Source: an uncultured Gemmatimonadota bacterium (lineage in GTDB: Bacteria > Gemmatimonadota > Gemmatimonadetes > Gemmatimonadales > GWC2-71-9). Taken from it: a DNA stretch of 25,712 nucleotides. Every line of letters starts with the position of its first letter. Position 1 is the stretch's first letter. Shown one piece after another: positions 1-7,629 of the stretch. Made by a program: the position numbers and the translations under genes. The notes under the pieces were generated by a model, which searched no databases, was not told the DNA's origin, and saw only the letters and a list, made by a program, of their open reading frames with translations. The stretch is taken from contig CAMLLJ010000011.1 in NCBI GenBank assembly GCA_946480845.1, positions 1 through 25,712 of the forward strand. The letters are read 5' to 3'.

Positions 1-140
1 CGGGACTGGTGTCGGTGCCCAACCGCTACATGCACAGCCCGAACGAGATGGTGGCACTGGAGGACCTGGAGCGGACGGCCCGGTTGCTGGCCGCCTTTGC
101 GCGCCGGCTGGGTGACGACGTGGACCTGGTGCCGCGCTGA
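1..140 (+). CDS. M42 family metallopeptidase, C-terminal end (partial)
   Basis: The last 45 codons of a gene that begins before the window, read in the frame of codons starting at position 3 and ending with TGA at 138-140. The translation contains GLVSVPNRYMHSP followed by an acidic, leucine-rich helix (MVALEDLERTARLLAAF). This is the typical C-terminal end of M42 (FrvX/glutamyl aminopeptidase/endoglucanase M) peptidases, where the His of the YMHSP motif is a metal ligand. These are cytosolic, cobalt- or zinc-dependent, tetrahedral aminopeptidases. The stop codon directly abuts the stop codon of the minus-strand HEAT gene (141-143), so the two genes converge with no spacer and no terminator between them. 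Family assignment is firm, substrate is not. Confidence 0.85.
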   Translation, partial: GLVSVPNRYMHSPNEMVALEDLERTARLLAAFARRLGDDVDLVPR

Positions 141-1622
141 TCAGCCGAGCGAGGCGATGCTCCGCCGCGCCGCCTCGCGGACCTCGCCGTCGTCATCCTG
201 GAGGAGGGCCCGGAGCGCACCGGCAGCCGGCGCACCCGCCTCGCGCAGCCCATCGATGGCGGCGAGGCGCACCGGCACCGGCTTCCGGTTGAACAGCCGC
301 CCGCCGGGCTCGGCGGCGCGGACCAGCACCTGCACCGCCTCACTGGAGCCGATCCGGCCCAGCGCCAGCATCATCTCGCGCTGCAGGTCGGGCCGGCTCT
401 CTTCGTCCAGCAGCACGGCGATGGACATGGCGAGGGCGCGGTTGCGCCGGCCGTCCACCGCCTGCAGCACCTGGAGTCGCACCGCGGGCGACGGGTCGCG
501 CAGCACCTGGCGGAGCGGCTCGACCGTGGCCGGCGATCCGATGCGCACCAGCGCGAGCGCCACCGAACGGCGCACCCGCTCGTCGGCGTGGGAGACGTGG
601 CGGGCCAGGCGTGGTACGGCGGCCTCGATGCGCAGCTCGCCGCAGAGGTCGGCGACGTTGCGCACCACGAACCACTCGTCGTGCGTCAGCATGTTGGCGA
701 GGAGCTCGGTGCCCTCGGTCATCTGGCGCAGCGCGCCATAGTAGGCGCGGCGGTCATCGAACCGGTCCGCCGAGGCGAGCAGGCCGAGCAGCGTCTCGGT
801 GGCGTCCGCGCCCATGCGCTGGAGCACCGGGAGGACGGCGGCGCGGTGGGCGGCGTCCGGCATCAGGCGCGCCACCTGCTCCAGCGCCGACTTGGGGAGC
901 ATCCGCCGGATCGCGATCCCGTAGGCCCTGCCGTAGGTCCCCTCGCGCGCCGCGCGCTCGGCCCGCACCAGCGCGGCGGCGGTCCGGGCGAGGCCTGCCC
1001 AGTCGCCCTCGGCGATGAGCGCATCCGCGGCGCGCACGATCTCGTTGAGCTGCTCCCCCTGCGCCGGATCGTCCGGAGACGCCTCGATCCGGGCGAGCAG
1101 GGTGGCCAGGTTCCCGGCCAGCTCGGTGCTCGCGGCGCTGCTCAGCTCCCCGGCCTGCCGCTCAACTTCCGGGGGAACCAGCTCGTCGAAGCCCAGCCAG
1201 CCCTCGCCGCCGCCGGCGAGGTCGGCGGGCACCGGCGGGGCGATGACCAGGCGTTCCCGGGCCGCGGCGTCCAGGCTCCCCACCAGCTCGTGCAGCGAGC
1301 GGTGCAGGCCGGCCGGCGCGGCCAGGGCGCGCATGACGGAGAGGAGCGAGGTCGGGGAGACGCCGGGGGCGAGTGAGAGCTCGCCGATACCACGGTCGAG
1401 GAGGTGGGTCCGGAGCGCCGCGGCCAGGGGCACGGCGTCCGCAACCGGCTGCCCGTAGGACCGGAGCGATGCCTCGTCCGCCCGGAAGTCGATGCCCCGG
1501 CCCTCGAGGCCGGCGAAGAGCTGCTTGAAGCACGCAGCCTGCTCCTCGCGGGCGTCCGGCCGGTCCCGGAGCAGCGCCAGCATCTGGGCAAAAAGGCTTG
1601 CGACCTGCGAAGGTGATGCCAT
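141..1622 (-). CDS. HEAT-repeat domain protein
   Basis: A 493-residue protein. The C-terminal part, from about residue 290, is made of HEAT-type helical pairs with repeated patterns such as EAAVPRLARHVSHADERVRRS, VEPLRQVLRDPSPAVRLQVLQ and AAGALRALLQDDDGEVREAAR. Such repeats form a solenoid for protein binding. The N-terminal half is helical and I do not recognise it. No signal peptide or membrane segment is visible, so it is probably cytosolic. I chose the ATG at 1622 (MASPSQVASLF) because the open frame upstream to 1739 reads as untypical sequence and crosses the promoter-like element at 1653-1658; no Shine-Dalgarno sequence precedes 1622. It is transcribed divergently from the M28 peptidase. 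Partner and role are unknown. Confidence 0.8.
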   Translation of the reverse strand: MASPSQVASLFAQMLALLRDRPDAREEQAACFKQLFAGLEGRGIDFRADEASLRSYGQPVADAVPLAAALRTHLLDRGIGELSLAPGVSPTSLLSVMRALAAPAGLHRSLHELVGSLDAAARERLVIAPPVPADLAGGGEGWLGFDELVPPEVERQAGELSSAASTELAGNLATLLARIEASPDDPAQGEQLNEIVRAADALIAEGDWAGLARTAAALVRAERAAREGTYGRAYGIAIRRMLPKSALEQVARLMPDAAHRAAVLPVLQRMGADATETLLGLLASADRFDDRRAYYGALRQMTEGTELLANMLTHDEWFVVRNVADLCGELRIEAAVPRLARHVSHADERVRRSVALALVRIGSPATVEPLRQVLRDPSPAVRLQVLQAVDGRRNRALAMSIAVLLDEESRPDLQREMMLALGRIGSSEAVQVLVRAAEPGGRLFNRKPVPVRLAAIDGLREAGAPAAGALRALLQDDDGEVREAARRSIASLG

Positions 1623-1652
1623 GGATGGGCAGAAGGTGAGTATCGGCCCGGG

Positions 1653-1658
1653 AACATA
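1653..1658 (-). promoter_or_regulatory. Candidate -7 promoter element (TATGTT) for the HEAT gene
   Basis: On the minus strand TATGTT lies 30 bases before the ATG at 1622. A TTG triplet sits 21 bases upstream of it, within the spacing expected of Bacteroidota-type -33/-7 promoters. It fits the TAnnTT pattern seen before other genes here. Assignment is by pattern only. Confidence 0.35.
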
Positions 1659-1740
1659 ATCCTCCAAGCGAGGGCCCGGCAACGCACTGCGCGTGCATCC
1701 GTCCCCGGCCTCCCCGTCTCCACACGGCAGCGGGACCATC

Positions 1741-1746
1741 TATATT
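1741..1746 (+). promoter_or_regulatory. Candidate -7/-10 promoter element (TATATT) for the M28 peptidase operon
   Basis: TATATT lies 39 bases before the ATG at 1786, in the 163-bp divergent intergenic region. It is a rare A/T-rich hexamer in a GC-rich background and could serve either as a sigma-70 -10 box or as a TAnnTT(TG) -7 box. No convincing upstream box is visible. Confidence 0.4.
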
Positions 1747-1785
1747 GCGCGCCTGAACGCGTCTCCGACTCAACCGCAGGACTAT

Positions 1786-3066
1786 ATGCGTCGCTCGACA
1801 TTCCTTGCCGGACTCCTGGCCCTCGCGTGCCCGGCCGGCGTGCTCCATGCGCAGCGCTCCATCGCCGTCCCGCCCGGCCTGATCGAGGATGTACGGTATC
1901 TCGCGGACGACCGCCTGGGCGGGCGCATGACCGGCAGCCCGGGTGCGGACAGCGCCGCGGAATACCTGGCCCGGCGCTTCGCCGAGGTGGGGCTGCAGCC
2001 CTCGCGAAACGGGTGGTTCCAGGAGTTCACGGTGTCCCGGGACGCCCCCGGCGCGCGCGGCGGGCGCCTGGGAACCGGCCGGGGCCGGAACGTGATCGGC
2101 ATCCTGCCGGGAAGCGATCCCGAGCTCCGGCGCGAGGCGGTCATCGTCGGTGCGCACTACGACCACCTGGGCGGCGGGGAGATCGGCAGCCTCAATCCCG
2201 ACAGCACCGGGCGGATCCACAACGGGGCGGACGACAATGCCTCGGGCTCGGCGGCGCTGATCCAGATCGCCCGCACGCTCGCGGCGAACCCGCCGGCCCG
2301 GACCGTGGTGTTCATCGCCTTCAGCGGCGAGGAGCTCGGCCTCTTCGGCTCCCAGCACTACGTGAAGGAGCCGCTGTACGCGCTCGACAACACCGTCGCC
2401 ATGATCAATCTCGACATGGTGGGCCGCATGCGCGACCGCAAGCTCATCGTCTACGGCACCGCCACCGCCACCGAGTTTCCCGCCCTGCTCGACTCGCTCA
2501 ACTGGTACCAGGGCTTCGACCTGCGCAAGCAGGGGGACGGGCTCGGGCCCAGCGACCAGTCGTCGTTCTACCTGGCGGGGCGCCCGGTGCTGCACCTCTT
2601 CACCGACCTGCACGAGGATTACCACCGCACCACGGACGACTGGCAGAAGATCAACTTCGAGGGCATCGCCCGCGTGGTGGACTTCACCGCGGGGCTGGCC
2701 AGCGCGCTGGGCGGCCGCACGGCGCCGCTCACCTTCGTGAACGCGCCGCAGCCCACCAGCCACGCCACCGCCGACACGACCACCGCCGTCACCTCGGGCT
2801 ACGGCGCGTACCTCGGCTCGATTCCCGACATGACCTCGAGTGAGGGCGGCGTGAAGCTCATGGGCGTCCGGAAGGACAGCCCCGCGGACAAGGCCGGCCT
2901 TCGCGCCGGCGACGTCATCACCCGGATCGGCAAGTCGGACATCGCCGACCTGCAGGCGATGACCAACGCGCTCCGCAGCTTCGCGCCCGGGGATGCGACG
3001 GAGATCGCCGTCCAGCGCGGCGACAGCACGCTGACCGTGCAGGTCACCTTCGGCCGGCGGAACTGA
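1786..3066 (+). CDS. Secreted M28 family zinc aminopeptidase with C-terminal PDZ domain
   Basis: 426 residues. A signal peptide (MRRSTFLAGLLALACPAGVLHAQ) predicts export to the periplasm or outside. The M28 catalytic domain follows at about 30-305, with all expected dinuclear zinc-site residues: H124 in GAHYDH, D150 in GADDNASG, catalytic E182 and ligand E183 in SGEELG, D210 in INLDM and H280 in EDYH. A PDZ domain spans about 340-425, including VRKDSPADKAGLRAGD, and may bind peptide C-termini or regulate access to the active site. The start at 1786 puts the signal peptide at the N-terminus; the frame is open to 1693 but that extension is not peptidase-like. The next gene starts 2 bases after the stop. 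It most likely removes N-terminal residues from peptides; the exact substrate is unknown. Confidence 0.92.
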   Translation: MRRSTFLAGLLALACPAGVLHAQRSIAVPPGLIEDVRYLADDRLGGRMTGSPGADSAAEYLARRFAEVGLQPSRNGWFQEFTVSRDAPGARGGRLGTGRGRNVIGILPGSDPELRREAVIVGAHYDHLGGGEIGSLNPDSTGRIHNGADDNASGSAALIQIARTLAANPPARTVVFIAFSGEELGLFGSQHYVKEPLYALDNTVAMINLDMVGRMRDRKLIVYGTATATEFPALLDSLNWYQGFDLRKQGDGLGPSDQSSFYLAGRPVLHLFTDLHEDYHRTTDDWQKINFEGIARVVDFTAGLASALGGRTAPLTFVNAPQPTSHATADTTTAVTSGYGAYLGSIPDMTSSEGGVKLMGVRKDSPADKAGLRAGDVITRIGKSDIADLQAMTNALRSFAPGDATEIAVQRGDSTLTVQVTFGRRN

Positions 3067-3068
3067 GC

Positions 3069-3524
3069 GTGCCCGTCCTCGCCGGGGACCGGATCGTCGC
3101 GGCCCTCCGCGGCGCCTTTGCGCGCGAGGTCGGCCGCGAGGCGATGCTCACGCTGGCGGCCGAGCGCATCCGCGAAGCGGGGGCGCCGTACACCTCGGTG
3201 TACATGTACATGCTGCACGGCGACGAGCTGGTGCTCGAGGCGTGGGACGGACGCGAGACCGACCACACCCGGATCGCCGTGGGCAAGGGCGTCTGCGGCA
3301 CGGCCGTGGCCACCGGCGAGGACCAGAACGTGCCGGACGTGCGCGCCATCGAGAACTACATCGCCTGCAACACCTGGACGCGCTCGGAGCTGGTCGTCCT
3401 CATCCGGCGCGGCGAGACCATCCTGGGCCAGATCGACGTGGACAGCGACGTGCCCGACCCCTTCACGCCCGAGGAAGAGGCCGAGGTGCGCAAGGTCGCG
3501 GACGCGCTGGCCGTGCTCCTCTGA
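3069..3524 (+). CDS. GAF domain protein, free methionine-(R)-sulfoxide reductase type
   Basis: 151 residues forming a single GAF domain. The sequence DHTRIAVGKGVCGTAVATG, then YIACNTWTRSELVV, closely follows the fRMsr family (E. coli MsrC/YebR), which reduces free methionine-R-sulfoxide through Cys84, Cys94 and Cys118. Here C76 and C100 match Cys94 and Cys118 with the same 24-residue spacing, but the Cys84 position is H66. The catalytic cysteine and one resolving cysteine therefore remain, so activity is plausible but not certain. Start codon is GTG, 2 bases after the stop of the peptidase gene, suggesting translational coupling. Alternative: a GAF sensor that no longer acts as an enzyme. Confidence 0.82.
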   Translation: MPVLAGDRIVAALRGAFAREVGREAMLTLAAERIREAGAPYTSVYMYMLHGDELVLEAWDGRETDHTRIAVGKGVCGTAVATGEDQNVPDVRAIENYIACNTWTRSELVVLIRRGETILGQIDVDSDVPDPFTPEEEAEVRKVADALAVLL

Positions 3525-3539
3525 TCCCGGCGCCGGCCC

Positions 3540-4364
3540 ATGGCTGAGACCGCCACGCGGCAGGTGCGCGGCGTCGAGATCCACGAGCGCCGCACCGGGA
3601 GCGGTCGTCCGGCGGTCATCCTGCACGGCGGTCCGGGCGCCAGCCACGACTATCTCCTGCCCGGATTCGACGCCCTCGCCGACGGGCGCACCCTCATCTA
3701 CTACGACCAGCGCGGCGGTGGCCGGTCCCCGGTGGGCCGGAGCGTCCCGGTCGGCTGGCGCGAGCACGTCGCCGACCTGGAGGCGCTGCGCGAGATCTGG
3801 GGCCTCGACCGGCTCACCATCGCCGGCTATTCGTGGGGGGCGCTGCTCGCGATGCTGTACGCGATCGAGCACCCCGGGCGGGTCGAGAAGCTGGCGCTGG
3901 TCTCTCCGGCGCCGGTCTGGCGCGAGGCGCGCGACCGGTTCGAGGCGGAATTCTCGCGGCGCAACATGGACCCCGCGCTTCAGGAGGAACGGCGGGCGCT
4001 CCGCGAAAGCGGCCTCCGCGAAGCGGACCTCGACGCCTACCAGCGCCGCCTCTTCGAGCTGAGCGTGGTGCCCTATTTTCACGATCCCGCCCGCGCCCGC
4101 GACCTCACCGCCTTCCGCCTCACCGGCCGCACCCAGCAGGAGGTATGGGAGAGCCTGGCCGACTTCGACCTCAGGCCGGCGCTCCGGTCGCTCGGGAAGC
4201 CCGCCCTCGTGCTGCACGGCGAGAGCGACCCGATCCCGCTCGACGTGGCCCGGGAGGCCGCCGAGTGCCTGGGCGCCGAGTTCCATGCGGTGGACCGTTG
4301 CGGCCACGTGCCCTACGTCGAACGGCCCGACGCCTTCCGGGAGGTGGTCGGCGGCTGGCTCTGA
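3540..4364 (+). CDS. Alpha/beta hydrolase, proline iminopeptidase-like (S33)
   Basis: 274 residues with a complete alpha/beta-hydrolase core. The oxyanion motif HGGPGAS is at 29-35, DQRGGGRS at 56-63, the nucleophile elbow GYSWGA with S98, the acid D230 in GESDP, and the catalytic histidine H256 in CGHVPY. HGGPG plus DQRG is typical of the proline iminopeptidase branch of S33, which cleaves N-terminal proline; the second glycine after GxSxG is Ala here, so other ester or amide substrates are possible. No signal peptide, so cytosolic. It starts 15 bases after the GAF gene and probably shares its transcript with the M28 peptidase, which would fit a role in peptide breakdown. Confidence 0.85.
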   Translation: MAETATRQVRGVEIHERRTGSGRPAVILHGGPGASHDYLLPGFDALADGRTLIYYDQRGGGRSPVGRSVPVGWREHVADLEALREIWGLDRLTIAGYSWGALLAMLYAIEHPGRVEKLALVSPAPVWREARDRFEAEFSRRNMDPALQEERRALRESGLREADLDAYQRRLFELSVVPYFHDPARARDLTAFRLTGRTQQEVWESLADFDLRPALRSLGKPALVLHGESDPIPLDVAREAAECLGAEFHAVDRCGHVPYVERPDAFREVVGGWL

Positions 4365-4366
4365 GC

Positions 4367-4374
4367 TACCTTCC
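4367..4374 (+). promoter_or_regulatory. Candidate -7 promoter element (TACCTTCC) just before a start codon
   Basis: TACCTTCC begins 2 bases after the hydrolase stop codon and ends 3 bases before the ATG at 4378. It fits TAnnTT of the Bacteroidota-type -7 box. A promoter here would give a leaderless transcript for the gene starting at 4378. No ribosome binding site fits between the element and the ATG. Confidence 0.35.
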
Positions 4375-4377
4375 GTC

Positions 4378-5076
4378 ATGCCCCGCGCCACCCCCTTCGA
4401 CCTGATCTTCGAGCAGACCGCCGGCGAGCGCTTCCCCGCGCTGCGCGCGGCCCTCGAGGCCGCCGGCGCCGATCCCACCGACCGCGACGCATTCCTCATG
4501 GTGCGCGAGGCGATCCAGCTGGTGCGCGACCTCCGGCCCGACGAAGGCTTCGGCGAGGCGATCGACCAGCTCGTGGCCCTGGTGCACCATGCCTACCTCT
4601 TCTGGGCGGCGGGATCGCGGGTGCTGGAGCTGGCGCCGGACGGCCTCGCCACCCTGCTGGGACCGGCCGCCGCGGGCGAGGCCGACCCGGTGGAGCCGGC
4701 CGGCGCGGATGCCCCCGCCGCCGATGTGCCGGCCGCGTATTACGCCCAGCTCCCCGAGCGCCGGGTCTGGGCCGAAGTGATCGAGCGCCTGCCCCACGAG
4801 CCGCTCGACGGCTGCTTCGTGCATCCGGTCCCGGATCAGGCGCTCCGGGTGCTCGGCGTCTTCGGCATCCACCCGGAGCGGCAGGGGTTCAGCGTCGTCG
4901 AGGCGATCGGACCGCGCGCCGGGCTGCTGGCGCGCGAGGACGGCGCGCCGCTCTACGCGCCGGTCCTCACCGGCGGCGCCGCGGCGGGCCTGCACTCGAT
5001 CGTGGGCGAGGAGGAGCTGCTCGAGCTGGGCTGGCGCACGCGCGCGATCGCGGCCGCGGCGGGGGCGGCGCCATGA
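4378..5076 (+). CDS. Hypothetical protein in a DNA-repair gene cluster
   Basis: 232 residues that I do not recognise. An N-terminal helical part (about 1-95) is followed by an Ala/Pro/Asp-rich linker at about 100-120, then an alpha/beta segment with ERRVWAEVIERLP, GCFVHPVPDQALRVLGVFGIHP and GFSVVEAIG. No signal peptide, membrane segment or catalytic motif is visible. The start at 4378 is the first ATG after the hydrolase gene; the frame is open further upstream but that part is antisense-like shadow. Its stop overlaps the ATG of the PolX-like gene (ATGA at 5073-5076), so the two are almost certainly co-translated. The domain layout resembles a two-part protein with a flexible joint. Function unknown; context points to DNA metabolism. 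Confidence 0.75.
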   Translation: MPRATPFDLIFEQTAGERFPALRAALEAAGADPTDRDAFLMVREAIQLVRDLRPDEGFGEAIDQLVALVHHAYLFWAAGSRVLELAPDGLATLLGPAAAGEADPVEPAGADAPAADVPAAYYAQLPERRVWAEVIERLPHEPLDGCFVHPVPDQALRVLGVFGIHPERQGFSVVEAIGPRAGLLAREDGAPLYAPVLTGGAAAGLHSIVGEEELLELGWRTRAIAAAAGAAP

Positions 5077-6815
5077 GCCCGATGGAACGGGTCCGGGCGG
5101 CGCACGTGCTGGAGCAGATCGCCGCGTTCCTCGAGCTGAAGGGCGAGAACCAGTTCCGCGTCCGCGCCTTCCGCTCGGCGGCCAAGTCGGTGCGCGGGCT
5201 CCAGGTGGACCTGCGCACCGCGCTCGCCGACGGGACCCTGGCGGCGACCAAGGGCGTGGGACCCGCCACCCTGCAGATCCTCCAGGAGCTGGCGGATACC
5301 GGCCGCGCGTCCATCCTCGAGGAGCTCCGCGAGCAGATCCCGCCCGGCCTCGTCGAGATGCTGCGCATTCCCGGGCTCGGCATCGCCAAGATCCGCCAGA
5401 TCCACGAGCTGCTCGACGTCGATTCGCTGCCGGAGCTGGAGGCGGCCGCCCGCGACGGGCGCCTCGCCCGCCTGCCGCGGTTCGGTGCCCGCACGGCCGA
5501 GAACGTGCTCAAGGGCATCGCCTTCCTGCGCCAGGCCACGGGCCAGCGCCTGCTGCACCATGCCGACGCCGAGGCGGCGGCACTCCGGCTCGCGCTGGCG
5601 CGGCTGCCGGGCGTGATCGACGTCGCGGTCGCGGGGGAGGTGCGGCGGCGCATGGAGACGGTGCGCGAGCTGGTGCACGTGGTCGTCGCTGAGGTGACCC
5701 CGTCCGAGCTCTTCCGCCGGCTCAGCGTGATGCCGGGGATCGACGAGTTCGCCGGGCAGGACGAGCGCGGCGTGACCCTCCGCTTTGCCGGCGGCTCCAG
5801 CGCGCAGGTGCTGGTCACGGCACCGGTCAACGCCGGCGCCATGCTGGTCACGGCCACCGGCAGCGACGGGCACCTGCGCGAGCTGGCGGACCATGCGGCG
5901 GCGCGCGGATCGAGCCTGCGCGGTGCCGCGCTCTGGCAGGGCAGCCGCTTCATCCCCACGCCCGACGAAGCGGCCCTCTACGGCGCCCTCGGCCTTCCGT
6001 GGATCCCGCCCGAGCTGCGCGAGGGGCGCGGCGAGGTGGCGCTGGCGGCCGCCGGCGCGCTACCCCGCCTCATCGAGCGGAGCGACCTCGCCGGGTTCCT
6101 CCACTGCCATACCCGCTATTCCGACGGCTCCAACACGGTGCGCGAGATCGCGCTCGCCTGCCGCGATGCCGGGTACGCGTACGTCGGGATTACCGACCAC
6201 AGCGCCGCCGCCGCGTATGCCGGCGGCCTCAGCCCGGGCGACCTCGAGCGGCAGGCCGACGAGATCGACGCCGTCAACGCCGAGCTGGAGGGCATCCGGG
6301 TGCTCAAGGGCGTGGAGGCGGATATCCTGCAGGATGGGCGGGTCGACTACGACGAAGCGGTGCTCGCCCGGCTCGACTTCGTGATCGCCTCGGTGCACAG
6401 CCGGTTCAACATGGGGCGCGACGAGATGACCCGCCGCATGCTGGCGGCGATGGACAACCCGCACCTCACGATCATCGGCCATCCGACCGGCCGGCTGCTG
6501 CTCGCTCGGGACCCGTACCCGCTCGATCTCGACGCCGTGATCGCCAAGGCGGCGGCGACCGGGGTGGCGCTGGAGATGAACGCCGACCCGCACCGGCTCG
6601 ATCTCGACTGGCGTCACGCGGCGGCGGCGCGGGCCGCCGGCGCGATGATCTCGATCGGCGCCGACGCGCACAACGTGGCCGGCCTGGAGAACGTGGACGC
6701 GGGCCTCGCCATGGCGCGGAAGGCCGGGCTTGGCCCGGCCGACATCCTCAATGCCCGTCCGGTGGACGATTTCCTCTCCTTCGCAAGGCGGGCGGCGCAT
6801 GGCCAGGCCCGCTGA
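5073..6815 (+). CDS. polX: PolX-family protein with degenerate polymerase site and intact PHP domain
   Basis: 580 residues, the usual length for bacterial PolX. The N-terminal 8-kDa-like helical domain has helix-hairpin-helix motifs at about 55-70 (TKGVGPAT) and 98-110 (IPGLGIAKI). The palm follows, where family members have GSxRRxxETxxDxD, with D193 and D195 binding metal in B. subtilis PolX. Here the sequence is AGEVRRRMETVRELVHV (187-203): the two aspartates align with E199 and V201. The third aspartate, in VDLRVV, aligns with VLVTAP near 247. The C-terminal PHP domain is complete: H344/H346/D351, D375/H376, E415, H442, H470, D531/H533. The protein is therefore probably a PHP 3'-5' exonuclease or phosphoesterase without polymerase activity. 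It overlaps both neighbours. Confidence 0.88.
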   Translation: MSPMERVRAAHVLEQIAAFLELKGENQFRVRAFRSAAKSVRGLQVDLRTALADGTLAATKGVGPATLQILQELADTGRASILEELREQIPPGLVEMLRIPGLGIAKIRQIHELLDVDSLPELEAAARDGRLARLPRFGARTAENVLKGIAFLRQATGQRLLHHADAEAAALRLALARLPGVIDVAVAGEVRRRMETVRELVHVVVAEVTPSELFRRLSVMPGIDEFAGQDERGVTLRFAGGSSAQVLVTAPVNAGAMLVTATGSDGHLRELADHAAARGSSLRGAALWQGSRFIPTPDEAALYGALGLPWIPPELREGRGEVALAAAGALPRLIERSDLAGFLHCHTRYSDGSNTVREIALACRDAGYAYVGITDHSAAAAYAGGLSPGDLERQADEIDAVNAELEGIRVLKGVEADILQDGRVDYDEAVLARLDFVIASVHSRFNMGRDEMTRRMLAAMDNPHLTIIGHPTGRLLLARDPYPLDLDAVIAKAAATGVALEMNADPHRLDLDWRHAAAARAAGAMISIGADAHNVAGLENVDAGLAMARKAGLGPADILNARPVDDFLSFARRAAHGQAR

Positions 6816-7467
6816 GCGCCGAGCCAGGCTCCCGAAGGCGTCCGAGCGGATGCCCGAGCTGCTGGCGCGGCTCAGGGGCCTCTATCCAGACGCCCACTGC
6901 GAGCTGGACCACCGGAACGCCTTCGAGCTGCTCTGCGCCACCATCCTCTCCGCCCAGTGCACCGACGCGCGCGTCAACCTGGTGACGCCCGCGCTCTTCG
7001 CGAAGTACCCGGACGCCGCCGCACTTGCCCGTGCGAAGCCCGCCGCCGTCGAGGCGATCATCAAGCCGACGGGCTTCTTCCGCAACAAGACGAAGAGCCT
7101 GATCGGCATGGCCCAGGCCGTGGTGGCCGACCACGCCGGCCGGATTCCCTCCAGCATGGAGGAGCTGCGCACCCTGCCGGGGGTCGGCCGCAAGACGGCC
7201 AACGTGATCCTGGGCAATGCCTACGGCATCAACGAGGGCGTGACCGTCGATACCCACGTCGGCCGGGTGAGCCGCCGCCTCGGGCTCACGAAGCACGAGG
7301 ACCCGGAGAAGGTCGAGCAGGACCTGATGAAGCTGGTGCCGCGCGACGACTGGGCGCTCTTCTCGCACCTGCTGATCTTCCACGGCCGGCGGATCTGCGT
7401 GGCGCGGAAGCCGAAATGCGGGGAATGCGCGCTGGCGACGATGTGTCCGAGCGCGTTCAGGGTGTGA
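6799..7467 (+). CDS. nth: Endonuclease III (DNA glycosylase/AP lyase)
   Basis: 222 residues, close to E. coli Nth (211). It removes oxidised pyrimidines and cleaves abasic sites in base excision repair. The helix-hairpin-helix LPGVGRKTANV carries the catalytic lysine K132, and TVDTHVGRV carries the catalytic aspartate D151. The C-terminal iron-sulfur loop has C200, C207, C210 and C216 with exact C-x6-C-x2-C-x5-C spacing for a [4Fe-4S] cluster. I chose the ATG at 6799, which overlaps the end of the PolX-like gene by 17 bases; an internal ATG at 6850 would also leave a complete domain. Two repair enzymes in overlapping genes suggest shared expression. Confidence 0.95.
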   Translation: MARPAERRARLPKASERMPELLARLRGLYPDAHCELDHRNAFELLCATILSAQCTDARVNLVTPALFAKYPDAAALARAKPAAVEAIIKPTGFFRNKTKSLIGMAQAVVADHAGRIPSSMEELRTLPGVGRKTANVILGNAYGINEGVTVDTHVGRVSRRLGLTKHEDPEKVEQDLMKLVPRDDWALFSHLLIFHGRRICVARKPKCGECALATMCPSAFRV

Positions 7468-7510
7468 GGTCGGGACGGTCGGGACGGTCGGGACGGTCGG
7501 GACGGTCGGG
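7468..7510 (+). repeat. 9-bp tandem repeat, 4.8 copies of GGTCGGGAC
   Basis: Four exact copies of GGTCGGGAC (7468-7476, 7477-7485, 7486-7494, 7495-7503) and a seven-base partial copy (7504-7510) begin directly after the nth stop codon. The unit has no open frame of interest and lies between convergent genes. It looks like a simple-sequence or extragenic repeat rather than a regulatory site. Confidence 0.9.
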
Positions 7511-7520
7511 CAGGAAGGTA

Positions 7521-7603
7521 GATGGGCTGGATGAGGACAGGGGCGCTCCCGCAGGACTGTGTGCTGGTCCGAAGGGAGCGCCCCTGTCCTCATCCAGCCC
7601 ATC
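7521..7603. repeat. Perfect 30-bp inverted repeat with 23-nt loop
   Basis: Left arm 7521-7550 and right arm 7574-7603 are exact reverse complements over all 30 bases. The loop at 7551-7573 can pair internally through GGAC (7554-7557) and GTCC (7567-7570). It lies between the 3' ends of nth (+) and the DUF1707-like gene (-), so it could stop transcription from both sides, although neither side has a T-run. The rest of 7604-7629 holds nothing I recognise. No direct repeats flank the arms and there is no coding content, so an insertion sequence is not supported. Confidence 0.9.
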
Positions 7604-7629
7604 GGGAGCCGATCAGGCACCCGCCCGGC

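Noticed and set aside
1142..1657. Minus-strand ATG at 1657 preceded by GGAGG (GGAGGATTATG), suggesting another gene start
   Set aside because: The frame it opens overlaps the HEAT-repeat frame and codes for Arg/Ser-rich sequence without recognisable pattern; the HEAT frame is the real one.
7468..7510. Possible CRISPR array
   Set aside because: The 9-base units are contiguous without spacers, far shorter than CRISPR repeats.
7521..7603. Possible insertion sequence or MITE ends
   Set aside because: No coding content, no flanking target-site duplication that I can see, and the arms enclose only 23 bases. A decayed element cannot be excluded without a genome search.
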